DNA of 13,098 nt from Candidatus Phaeomarinibacter sp. GTDB lineage: Bacteria > Pseudomonadota > Alphaproteobacteria > CGMCC-115125. The position numbers were made by a program, and so were the translations under genes. A model generated the notes under the pieces. The model was not told the DNA's origin. It searched no databases and saw only the letters and a program-made list of their open reading frames with translations. Of this stretch, positions 1 through 6,036 are shown piece by piece; position 1 is the stretch's first letter; the number at the start of each line of letters is the position of its first letter. The DNA lies in contig JANQMQ010000421.1 of NCBI GenBank assembly GCA_028279995.1, positions 1-13,098 on the forward strand, read 5' to 3'.

Positions 1-231
1 TTCCGGGCGGGCAGGGTGTACCCGTTCCATCACAGCCCAGCCGTCGGTTTCCGGCATGACCAGATCCAAGACCACCAGGTCGATCTCGCCGGCGCGAGCG
101 CCCTCAAGGGTTGCAATGGCTTCATTGCCGCCGCCAGCGGTCATGACGCGGTGCCCGTCTCGCTCCACAACGGCAGAAATCAGCCGTGTCTGAGCCGGAT
201 CATCGTCAACAATGAGAATCGTCTTGGCCAT
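1..231 (-). CDS. Response regulator receiver domain protein (partial, C-terminus off the left edge)
   Basis: Only the first 77 codons are inside the window, and the frame runs open to base 1. The protein begins MAKTILIVDDDPAQ and is a clear CheY-like receiver domain. The acidic Mg2+-binding pocket is D9-D10-D11 and the phosphoacceptor is D56, in the context VVLDLVMPETDGW. The T/S and K of the switch region lie beyond the edge. A GGGGA Shine-Dalgarno-like stretch sits 5 bases before the ATG. Receiver domains accept phosphate from a histidine kinase and control an attached output or a partner protein. The output domain is not visible, so it could be a single-domain regulator or, from the style of the N-terminus, an NtrC/sigma-54-type activator (inference only). 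The gene is divergent from the OmpA-like lipoprotein gene across a 446-base spacer containing phased repeats that might be its operator. Confidence 0.9.
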   Translation of the reverse strand, partial: MAKTILIVDDDPAQTRLISAVVERDGHRVMTAGGGNEAIATLEGARAGEIDLVVLDLVMPETDGWAVMERVHPARPE

Positions 232-299
232 TTTGGTCCCCGAAACGCGCTGCCTTAACGGCAAATGTCTGCAACTGAACAAGGCAGGACCGCCTGGAC

Positions 300-321
300 C
301 GCGAATATTTCGCGAACATTC
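300..321. repeat. Tandem 11-base repeat CGCGAAYATTY, also an inverted repeat
   Basis: Two head-to-tail copies, CGCGAATATTT and CGCGAACATTC, differ at two positions and have an 11-base period, close to one DNA helical turn. The first copy and the start of the second also form a perfect inverted repeat, CGCGAA-TAT-TTCGCG (300-314). It lies 69 bases upstream of the response regulator start. The arrangement suits a regulator binding one face of the helix, but no known operator consensus is recognised. Confidence 0.5.
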
Positions 322-325
322 GTCC

Positions 326-345
326 CGGAATGGCACGGAATGGCA
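326..345. repeat. Perfect tandem 10-base repeat CGGAATGGCA
   Basis: Two exact, directly adjacent copies of CGGAATGGCA lie 4 bases beyond the 11-base tandem repeat. The 10-base period again matches the helical repeat. Each copy followed by C gives TGGCAC, which resembles the -24 element of sigma-54 promoters, but neither has the required GC-containing -12 element at the right spacing. I therefore do not call it a promoter. Confidence 0.5.
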
Positions 346-358
346 CAAGGGCGCCCGT

Positions 359-383
359 CTTGAGGTGGCATCTTTGCCTCAAG
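359..383. repeat. Inverted repeat CTTGAGG-N11-CCTCAAG
   Basis: Perfect 7-base arms separated by 11 bases. No T-run follows on either strand, so it is not an obvious terminator. It could be a dyad operator or a coincidence in GC-rich DNA. Confidence 0.35.
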
Positions 384-677
384 GCGGTTAAGGAGGGTTT
401 TAGAGATCGGGGAACAACTTCACCATTCTTGGGTTCAACCTGTCTCAGCCCGGGAAAAGGCGCTCTATGGTTAACAAAAACCTGCCTTTTCCGGGGTGTT
501 GCGGAAACGTGACTCCTGTTGCTCAACGGGCAGTTTCGCTGGGAAATCGGTTGCCCCGGCACGGCCCTTTGTGCGATGAAAGTTTCGGATACGCGGACTA
601 GGTAGTTCCCGGGCGGGTCCCGGCCACCCGTCGTTTTCGGGGGGTGCGAAGGCAAATTTCGAATGACGGAGAGTGGG

Positions 678-1550
678 ATGAAGACGCTATCCCGGCTAAT
701 TGCGGTGGGGGCATTTTTTGGTCTAGCAGGCTGCGGCCTCGGCGGGACTTTCCATGTGGAAAGCTTCCTGGACCAGGAAATTTCTGGAGATGATTTTTAC
801 TCATGCCTCGCGGCTGAGTATCAGGATCGTGCGACATCTGAAGTCTATGTAGACTGCGAATGGCGTCACTCGGTTCTTTTCGCTGAAAAGGGTCGCGCAG
901 CGCTTGCTGGCGGTCCGGTTGCGCCGTTTGATCCGGCCAATGTTCCCTGGGGCCGCAAGGTTCTGGACTCAGAACTTCCTGAGCTTCAGGAGGCCCGTGG
1001 CCGCCTGATCGCAGCTCTGGACAATGGTGGTCGTGACGAACGCGGCTGCGCATGTGCAAAAGCTCAGCGTTACTACGACGGTTGGGTCGAGCAGGCTTCT
1101 GACAACGAGTTTGGTGTTGACGGTGCCTTCTTCGGTGGCCGCGGTGGTCCGGTTCAGCCGGAACGCGTTGCTTCTGAAAAGGTCGCTTTCTACGAAGCAC
1201 TGACCGAATGTGAAGCAGCTGCAGCAGATCAGGACTTCGTGATCTACTTTGGCTTCGACAAGTTCAACCTGACTTCAGCTGCGATGGCAGTGATTGATGA
1301 AGTCGCGAACTTCACCAAGGAATTCAACAACCCGACGGTCAACGTTGTTGGTCATACTGATACCTCCGGTTCAGTTGCCTACAACCAGGGCCTGTCACAG
1401 CGCCGTGCGAACGCAGTGTCTAACGCACTTGCTGCTCAGGGTGTGACTGTTGGTTCAGTTGGTGCCGTTGGCGAAAGCGAACCTGCCGTACCGACAGGCG
1501 ACGGTGTTCGTGAGCCTCTTAACCGCCGCGCGGTTATCGAGGTCCGCTAG
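678..1550 (+). CDS. OmpA/Pal-family outer-membrane lipoprotein
   Basis: A 290-residue exported lipoprotein. It begins MKTLSR, followed by a hydrophobic signal segment and a lipobox, LAGC, with the lipidated cysteine at C19. The +2 residue is glycine, which favours outer-membrane sorting. An N-terminal mostly helical domain (about residues 25-180, with cysteines C43, C60, C124, C126 and C178) is followed by a C-terminal OmpA-like peptidoglycan-binding domain (about 187-290). That domain keeps the HTD motif with D228 and the RRA motif with R243, equivalent to the aspartate and arginine that bind diaminopimelate. The product probably anchors the outer membrane to the cell wall. The start was chosen 15 bases inside a longer frame because GGAG lies 6 bases before it. 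Codons ending in T or A (GCT, GTT, GCA, TCA) are commoner than in neighbouring genes, which may reflect high expression. It is not the tol-pal Pal gene: no tol genes are adjacent. Confidence 0.9.
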   Translation: MKTLSRLIAVGAFFGLAGCGLGGTFHVESFLDQEISGDDFYSCLAAEYQDRATSEVYVDCEWRHSVLFAEKGRAALAGGPVAPFDPANVPWGRKVLDSELPELQEARGRLIAALDNGGRDERGCACAKAQRYYDGWVEQASDNEFGVDGAFFGGRGGPVQPERVASEKVAFYEALTECEAAAADQDFVIYFGFDKFNLTSAAMAVIDEVANFTKEFNNPTVNVVGHTDTSGSVAYNQGLSQRRANAVSNALAAQGVTVGSVGAVGESEPAVPTGDGVREPLNRRAVIEVR

Positions 1551-1568
1551 TCGCGGGTCTAACGGATC

Positions 1569-1584
1569 GGTGACTTCGGTCACC
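1569..1584 (+). other. UUCG-tetraloop hairpin downstream of the lipoprotein gene
   Basis: A perfect 6-base stem, GGTGAC/GTCACC, closes a TTCG loop, giving the exceptionally stable C(UUCG)G tetraloop. It lies 18 bases after the lipoprotein stop codon and just before the intrinsic terminator. It could protect the mRNA 3' end from exonucleases, a role known for such hairpins; here that is inference. Confidence 0.6.
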
Positions 1585-1598
1585 TGCACAAGAACAAG

Positions 1599-1632
1599 AA
1601 GGCCTGGCTTAACAGCCGGGCCTTTTTCTTTG
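1599..1632 (+). terminator. Intrinsic terminator of the OmpA-family lipoprotein gene
   Basis: The stem AGGCCTGGCT/AGCCGGGCCT (10 pairs, one of them a T-G wobble) closes a TAAC loop and runs into TTTTTCTTT. This is a classic rho-independent terminator and marks the lipoprotein gene as a single-gene transcript. Confidence 0.9.
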
Positions 1633-1676
1633 TCGGCCTCCCGCCTGCGTTGCTAAGAGCTTTTGGGGCATGGTTC

Positions 1677-1694
1677 TGCCGCACATCTGCGGCA
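1677..1694. repeat. Inverted repeat TGCCGCA-CATC-TGCGGCA upstream of pepF
   Basis: Perfect 7-base arms around a 4-base loop lie 143 bases before the oligopeptidase start. No T-run follows. A weak -35/-10 candidate for the peptidase lies just downstream (TTGATT at 1731 and AATATC at 1754, spacing 17), so this dyad could be an upstream operator. The support is sequence symmetry only. Confidence 0.35.
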
Positions 1695-1836
1695 CAGTGA
1701 CGACCAGGGTGATGATCAGGCAGTGTTTGTTTGATTGCGCAGCACCGAGCGCCAATATCTCTCATGAGCAATCCTTGGCATTCTTCCATGCTAGGCCTTG
1801 CGTGCTTCTGCTGACCCTACCCGCCCGAGGAACAAC

Positions 1837-3705
1837 ATGACCGTTTCCACTGCCTTGTCCGACAATCTGGAGAAACAGGGTGAGGCATCGCTCCCGGCGT
1901 GGGATCTTGGTGACCTGTATCCGCTGCGTGATGCCGATACTGCGGCAGGCGGCTTCGCGGGTCGTTCGGCCGCTCTTGCGGACATAGAGGTGGCGAAGCA
2001 GGAAGCAGCTGCGTTCGCTGACAGATACAAAGGCAAGATTGCGGGCATCCTGGATGAGGCGTCAGGTGCGGCTGCATTGGCGGATGCGCTTGTCGCCTTC
2101 GAAGCGCTGGATGAGCGCCTCGGGCGTATCGGCTCATTTGCCGGTCTAATCTATGCAACAGACACCACTAACAGCGCGTATGCGAAATTCTACGGTGATG
2201 TGCAGGAACAGCTGACGGGAATCAGCAGCACCATTCTGTTCTTCACCCTTGACCTCAATCGCATTGAGGAAGTCGAACTTGAAGCTGGATATGCAATCAG
2301 CGGCGAGCTGGCGCGCTACCGTCCCTGGCTCACGACAGCGCGGGCATGGCGGCCATATCAGCTCTCGGATGATCTTGAAAAACTGTTGCTTGAAAAGCGT
2401 GTGACAGGCGCTGCTGCGTGGAACCGGCTGTTTGATGAGACCATGGCCGGACTGCGGTTTGAGATTGAGGGCGAGCAGGTGCCGATCGAACCTGCGCTCA
2501 ACACGCTGACGGACGCAGATCCTGCCGCGCGCGAGCAAGGTGCGAAGGCGCTTGCTGCGACGTTCGCCAAGCACGTAGGGACATTCACGCTCATCACCAA
2601 CACGCTGGCGAAGGACAAGGAAACCGAGGACCGGTGGCGCGGATACGAAGATGTGGCGCAGGCCCGCCATCTTTCAAATCAGGTCGAGCCGGAAGTGGTT
2701 GATGCCCTCGCGTGTGCTGTTGAGAGCAAGTTCGCATCTGTGTCCCATCGCTACTATGCGCTCAAGGCCCGCATGGTTGGTGTCGATCAGCTCAACTACT
2801 GGGACCGCAATGCGCCGCTTCCGGAAAGTGATGACCGCAAACTGTCGTGGGACGACGCGCGAACAACGGTTCTGGACGCTTATCGTGGCTTTGCTCCGGA
2901 CATGGCGGACATTGCCGGCCGGTTCTTTCAACCTCAGGGCGGATCCAGCTGGATTGATGCTCAGATCCGACCGGGCAAATCGCCAGGCGCGTTTTCTCAT
3001 CCGACGGTCCCCAGTGCACACCCCTATGTGCTGCTGAACTATCAGGGCAAGTTGCGGGATGTGATGACGCTGGCTCATGAGCTTGGCCACGGCGTGCATC
3101 AGGTGCTGGCGGCACCGCAGGGGCAGCTCTTGTCACAGACGCCGCTGACCCTTGCGGAGACGGCATCGGTGTTCGGTGAGATGCTCACGTTTCGGGCGTT
3201 GCTGGCAGACGCACCGGACGAACGCGCGCGCCGGGCAATGCTGGCCTCCAAGGTGGAGGACATGATCAACACGGTGGTGCGCCAGACGGCGTTTTACATG
3301 TTTGAGCGCGATGTGCATCTCAGCCGCCGCAATGGCGAACTGACGTCTGACGATATCGGGCGGATCTGGATTGATGTGCAGGAAAAGAGCCTCGGCCCGG
3401 CCATCAAGCTCAATGAAGGCTATGAGACCTTCTGGTGTTACATCCCGCATTTCATTCACTCGCCATTCTATGTGTATGCCTATGCGTTTGGTGATTGCCT
3501 GGTGAATTCGCTCTACCGGGTGTACGAGAACGGGCATCCTGACTTTGCCGCCACCTATCTGGATATGTTGCGTGCGGGGGGGACAAAGCATCATTCGGAG
3601 CTTCTGGCGCCGTTTGGACTGGATGCCCGCAACCCGGATTTCTGGTCAGGCGGGCTGGCTGTGATTGAAGGCCTGATTGATGAGCTGGAAGGGCTGGTGG
3701 CCTAG
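1837..3705 (+). CDS. pepF: M3 family oligoendopeptidase F
   Basis: A 622-residue cytoplasmic zinc metallopeptidase of family M3, which cleaves short peptides. The active-site motif is H414-E-L-G-H418 (MTLAHELGHGVHQ); the two histidines bind zinc and E415 is catalytic. The third ligand is E441 in LTLAETASVFGE, at the family's usual distance. The N-terminal helical oligopeptidase F region covers about residues 100-200 and the M3 catalytic domain about 205-600. There is no signal peptide or membrane segment, and the length is normal for the family. The ATG was chosen because GAGG lies 6 bases upstream; an in-frame TTG 39 bases earlier lacks such a site. It is the first gene of a tight plus-strand cluster, and the ADCK kinase starts 2 bases after its stop. 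It probably recycles peptides, but the physiological substrate cannot be inferred. Confidence 0.93.
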   Translation: MTVSTALSDNLEKQGEASLPAWDLGDLYPLRDADTAAGGFAGRSAALADIEVAKQEAAAFADRYKGKIAGILDEASGAAALADALVAFEALDERLGRIGSFAGLIYATDTTNSAYAKFYGDVQEQLTGISSTILFFTLDLNRIEEVELEAGYAISGELARYRPWLTTARAWRPYQLSDDLEKLLLEKRVTGAAAWNRLFDETMAGLRFEIEGEQVPIEPALNTLTDADPAAREQGAKALAATFAKHVGTFTLITNTLAKDKETEDRWRGYEDVAQARHLSNQVEPEVVDALACAVESKFASVSHRYYALKARMVGVDQLNYWDRNAPLPESDDRKLSWDDARTTVLDAYRGFAPDMADIAGRFFQPQGGSSWIDAQIRPGKSPGAFSHPTVPSAHPYVLLNYQGKLRDVMTLAHELGHGVHQVLAAPQGQLLSQTPLTLAETASVFGEMLTFRALLADAPDERARRAMLASKVEDMINTVVRQTAFYMFERDVHLSRRNGELTSDDIGRIWIDVQEKSLGPAIKLNEGYETFWCYIPHFIHSPFYVYAYAFGDCLVNSLYRVYENGHPDFAATYLDMLRAGGTKHHSELLAPFGLDARNPDFWSGGLAVIEGLIDELEGLVA

Positions 3706-3707
3706 AC

Positions 3708-5066
3708 ATGGATGATACGCCGACCAATGAAGACAACCGGCTGACCGGGCGTGCCAAGCGGTACGCGCGCGTCGGTGGGGGTGTCGGTGGGATTGCCGCG
3801 AAGGTCGCGAGTTCGCGCTTGCTGGGTCGCGAGATTGATGACGCTGCGGTCGCCGCTGAGCTGCGGGATGCGCTGGGTGGCATGAAAGGCCCGATCATGA
3901 AGGTGGCGCAGATGCTTGCCACCATTCCTGAAGCGCTGCCGGAAGAATATGCAACCGAGCTGGCGCAGTTGCAGGCCAACGCACCGGCCATGGGGTGGCC
4001 GTTCGTCAAGCGGCGCATGGCTTCCGAACTTGGACGTAGCTGGCAGAAGAAGTTTGCCTCGTTCGAGCACGATGCGGCCGCCGCGGCATCTCTTGGTCAG
4101 GTGCATCGGGCGACGACGCTCGATGGTGACCCGGTCGCGTGCAAACTTCAGTACCCGGACATGCAATCAGCCGTCGAAGCTGACCTGACCCAGCTTGAGG
4201 TTGTGTTTGCCATTCAGCGGCGTGTGGGCGGCGTCATTGATACGCGGCAGATGGCAAAGGAAATCGGAGCCCGTCTGCGTGAAGAGCTCGACTACGAGTT
4301 GGAGGCCCGTCATATCGCGCTTTATCGGCGGATGCTGCGAGATGATGACACCATTCGGGTGCCTGACGTCATTGCAGATTTGTCAACGCAACGTCTGCTG
4401 ACCATGAGCTGGCTCAATGGCAAGCCCCTGCTGGATTTCCGCGATGCCTCGCTGGAGGAGCGCAACCAGATTGCTTCCGCCATGTTCAGGGCCTGGTGGC
4501 ACCCGTTCAGCCATTTTGGCGTCATCCATGGGGACCCGCACCTGGGCAACTATACAGTGCGCGAGGATCATGGGATCAACCTTCTGGACTATGGATGCAT
4601 CCGCAAGTTTCCGCCCAGCTTCGTTGCCGGTGTCGTGGAGTTGTATCGTGGGCTGCAGACAGATGACCGGGATCGCGTCGTGGCGGCCTATGAAAGCTGG
4701 GGCTTCGAGAAGCTGAACAATCAGCTGGTTGATGTGCTCAACATCTGGGCATCCTTCATTTACGGGCCCTTGCTTGACGACCGGGTGCGGACGATCGCCG
4801 ACGGTGTGTCTGCGGGCAAGTACGGACGCGAGGAAGCAGCAAAGGTTCATGCTGCACTCAAGAAACATGGTCCTGTGACACCGCCGCGCGAGTTCGTTTT
4901 CATGGACCGGGCCGCCATCGGTCTTGGCGGTGTCTTCCTGCAGCTCGCCGCGGAGCTCAACTTTCATGATCTGTTCAATGCTGAGATTGAAGCGTTTGAC
5001 CTCGATGTGCTCATCAAGCGGCAGAACCAGCAGTTCAAGGCGCATGGTTTGGCGCTAGAGGCCTGA
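3708..5066 (+). CDS. ABC1/ADCK (AarF/UbiB) family atypical kinase
   Basis: A 452-residue member of the ABC1/ADCK/UbiB protein-kinase-like family, whose characterised members support ubiquinone biosynthesis and probably act as ATPases. Visible motifs in order are the family KxGQ region, present as K65-V-A-Q68 (alanine in place of glycine); the alanine-rich nucleotide loop AAASLGQV near 125-132; the phosphate-binding lysine K146 in ACKLQYP; the catalytic-loop signature H274-G-D-P-H-L-G-N281; and the metal-binding D294-Y-G296 (the DFG equivalent). The enzyme looks intact. Unlike E. coli UbiB (about 546 residues with two C-terminal membrane helices) it ends without a hydrophobic anchor, so it is probably soluble and a paralogue rather than UbiB itself. 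It starts 2 bases after the pepF stop, which implies translational coupling. The substrate is unknown. Confidence 0.9.
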   Translation: MDDTPTNEDNRLTGRAKRYARVGGGVGGIAAKVASSRLLGREIDDAAVAAELRDALGGMKGPIMKVAQMLATIPEALPEEYATELAQLQANAPAMGWPFVKRRMASELGRSWQKKFASFEHDAAAAASLGQVHRATTLDGDPVACKLQYPDMQSAVEADLTQLEVVFAIQRRVGGVIDTRQMAKEIGARLREELDYELEARHIALYRRMLRDDDTIRVPDVIADLSTQRLLTMSWLNGKPLLDFRDASLEERNQIASAMFRAWWHPFSHFGVIHGDPHLGNYTVREDHGINLLDYGCIRKFPPSFVAGVVELYRGLQTDDRDRVVAAYESWGFEKLNNQLVDVLNIWASFIYGPLLDDRVRTIADGVSAGKYGREEAAKVHAALKKHGPVTPPREFVFMDRAAIGLGGVFLQLAAELNFHDLFNAEIEAFDLDVLIKRQNQQFKAHGLALEA

Positions 5067-5122
5067 GCGCAGGTGGGCTATGTCTGCGGGCCGACAAGAC
5101 ATTTCGCAAGGGCAGACTTTTG

Positions 5123-5626
5123 ATGGCCGACACAGATGCACCCGCAATTGAGGATGGTGTTCCTGAGGACTTTTTGCCTGCTACCTGGCGCGGTGGATTC
5201 GGGAATCAGGTCGGCCCGATCTACCAGCGGTTCAGCAAGGACGGCACCTGGGCGCGCGGCTTTCTGGTGAGCGAACGTCACACCAACGGTTTCGAGAACT
5301 GCCATGGTGGCATGTTGATGGCCTTTGCCGACATGGCCTTCGGATCTGTGGTGAGCTACGAGAAACACCGGTTCTGGGTGACGGTGCGGCTGGTCACGGA
5401 TTTTGTGTCATCTGCGTCACTGGGCGAGTTTGTTCAAGGCAACGCGACGATCAGTGGGGTGGACGGTGATTTTATCGCTGTTCGGGGGCATATCTGGACG
5501 GGGGGCAATGACCCCAAAGGCCCTGATGCCCGGACACTGATGACGGGTACCGGTCTTTTCAAGATGTTGGGTGAAAGGCCAGGCGAATCGCCGCTTCTGG
5601 CCTTCCGGCGCAAATCGGGCGTGTGA
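5123..5626 (+). CDS. PaaI-like hotdog-fold acyl-CoA thioesterase
   Basis: A 167-residue single-domain hotdog protein, the usual size. The PaaI-type active-site pattern is visible as N55-G-F-E-N-C-H61-G-G63, followed on the central helix by D70 in AFADMAFG. In characterised PaaI-like enzymes the aspartate and the HGG loop position the catalytic water and the thioester. The later beta strands (about residues 84-150) match the hotdog sheet. The family hydrolyses acyl-CoA thioesters; the preferred acyl group cannot be told. ATG at 5123 was preferred; an in-frame TTG just before it (5120) would sit at a better distance from the AAGGG site at 5108-5112 and cannot be excluded. The gene lies 56 bases after the ADCK kinase and probably shares its transcript. 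Confidence 0.85.
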   Translation: MADTDAPAIEDGVPEDFLPATWRGGFGNQVGPIYQRFSKDGTWARGFLVSERHTNGFENCHGGMLMAFADMAFGSVVSYEKHRFWVTVRLVTDFVSSASLGEFVQGNATISGVDGDFIAVRGHIWTGGNDPKGPDARTLMTGTGLFKMLGERPGESPLLAFRRKSGV

Positions 5627-5647
5627 TGCCTGACGGGCCCGGGCTGC

Positions 5648-5677
5648 TTGCCCGAAAGGGCGCTTGCCGCCTATAGT
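5648..5677 (+). promoter_or_regulatory. Candidate sigma-70-type promoter for the oxidase subunit IV-pnt cluster
   Basis: The -35 element TTGCCC and the -10 element TATAGT (5 of 6 matches to TATAAT) are separated by 18 bases. The predicted start is near 5684, leaving a leader of about 50 bases before the subunit IV ATG. It lies just after the thioesterase stop, which supports a new transcription unit here. Confidence 0.5.
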
Positions 5678-5732
5678 CCGGCAGAATTCTGAGTATTTGT
5701 GACTACCTGCACTTTCTAAGGAGACAGGGCTT

Positions 5733-5894
5733 ATGGCGGACGCCAAAAACGAAGTTTTCGAAGCTGAAAGCTGGGGCAAGGAGATGGAACCCGAGGGTCA
5801 TCTGGGAACCTGGGACGGCTTCGTGGCTCTGACAAAGTGGGGGACGATTTCTGTTGTCCTCATTCTTGTTCTCATGGGCATTTTTCTGCTCTAG
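5733..5894 (+). CDS. aa3-type cytochrome c oxidase subunit IV (53 residues)
   Basis: A small gene coding for a 53-residue membrane protein. After a soluble acidic segment (residues 1-25) come the family hallmarks TWDGFVALTKWGTIS (26-40) and a single transmembrane helix ending MGIFLL. This matches the bacterial aa3-type cytochrome oxidase subunit IV family (Pfam COX4_pro_2), a one-helix accessory subunit of the proton-pumping terminal oxidase in the inner membrane. An excellent ribosome binding site, AAGGAG, lies 9 bases before the ATG. No other oxidase genes are in the window. In many alphaproteobacteria this small gene is found beside the transhydrogenase operon, as here, 142 bases before pntAA. 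The subunit's precise role is not established. It is easily missed because of its length. Confidence 0.9.
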   Translation: MADAKNEVFEAESWGKEMEPEGHLGTWDGFVALTKWGTISVVLILVLMGIFLL

Positions 5895-5903
5895 CGGCAG
5901 AAG

Positions 5904-5942
5904 CGTAGGCCTATTTGGCCTGGCCGCTACGTTTCGGCCAGG
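5904..5942 (+). other. Overlapping alternative hairpins between subunit IV and pntAA
   Basis: A perfect 8-base stem, CCTGGCCG (5919-5926)/CGGCCAGG (5935-5942), closes an 8-base loop. An upstream element, CGTAG (5904-5908), can pair with CTACG (5927-5931) and, inside it, GCC (5909-5911) with GGC (5922-5924). That competing fold uses part of the first stem and its loop, so the two folds exclude each other. There is no T-run after the stronger hairpin, so it is not a simple terminator. It could be a partial terminator, a processing site that sets relative expression, or a translational switch for pntAA. Confidence 0.4.
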
Positions 5943-6036
5943 TGCATTCCAACCAATGGCCCAATAAAGGTCTGCATATACGTGATGCCCCACAAGGGGT
6001 GCGCGGTGCGGGCCTCATCCAACAGGGCGGAGAAAT

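Larger units (their letters stand above)
232..677. other. Gene-free stretch between the response regulator and lipoprotein genes
   Basis: I find no convincing gene here: the open frames have no plausible ribosome binding site, no recognisable protein and unusual composition. The stretch holds two adjacent tandem direct repeats (300-321 and 326-345), an inverted repeat (359-383) and one near-match to the CtrA consensus TTAA-N7-TTAA at 388-402 (the second half reads TTTA). I could not find a convincing -35/-10 pair for either divergent gene, although both promoters must lie here. The last bases carry the GGAG ribosome binding site of the lipoprotein gene. Confidence 0.6.

Noticed and set aside
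331..381. Possible sigma-54 promoter from repeated TGGCAC and the later TGGCATCTTTGCC
   Set aside because: None of the TGGCA elements has a TTGC-type -12 element with the strict 10-base GG-to-GC spacing. The last one is 3 bases too short.
206..655. A 149-codon open frame on the minus strand in the left intergenic region
   Set aside because: It overlaps the start of the response regulator in another frame, has no ribosome binding site and no recognisable domain. It is best explained by few stop codons in GC-rich DNA.
1580..1789. A 69-codon minus-strand frame after the lipoprotein gene
   Set aside because: It runs through the terminator and hairpins, lacks a ribosome binding site and has no protein similarity that I recognise.
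4383..5045. Long minus-strand open frame opposite the ADCK kinase
   Set aside because: It is antisense to a gene whose motifs are complete; such frames are common opposite GC-rich coding sequence.
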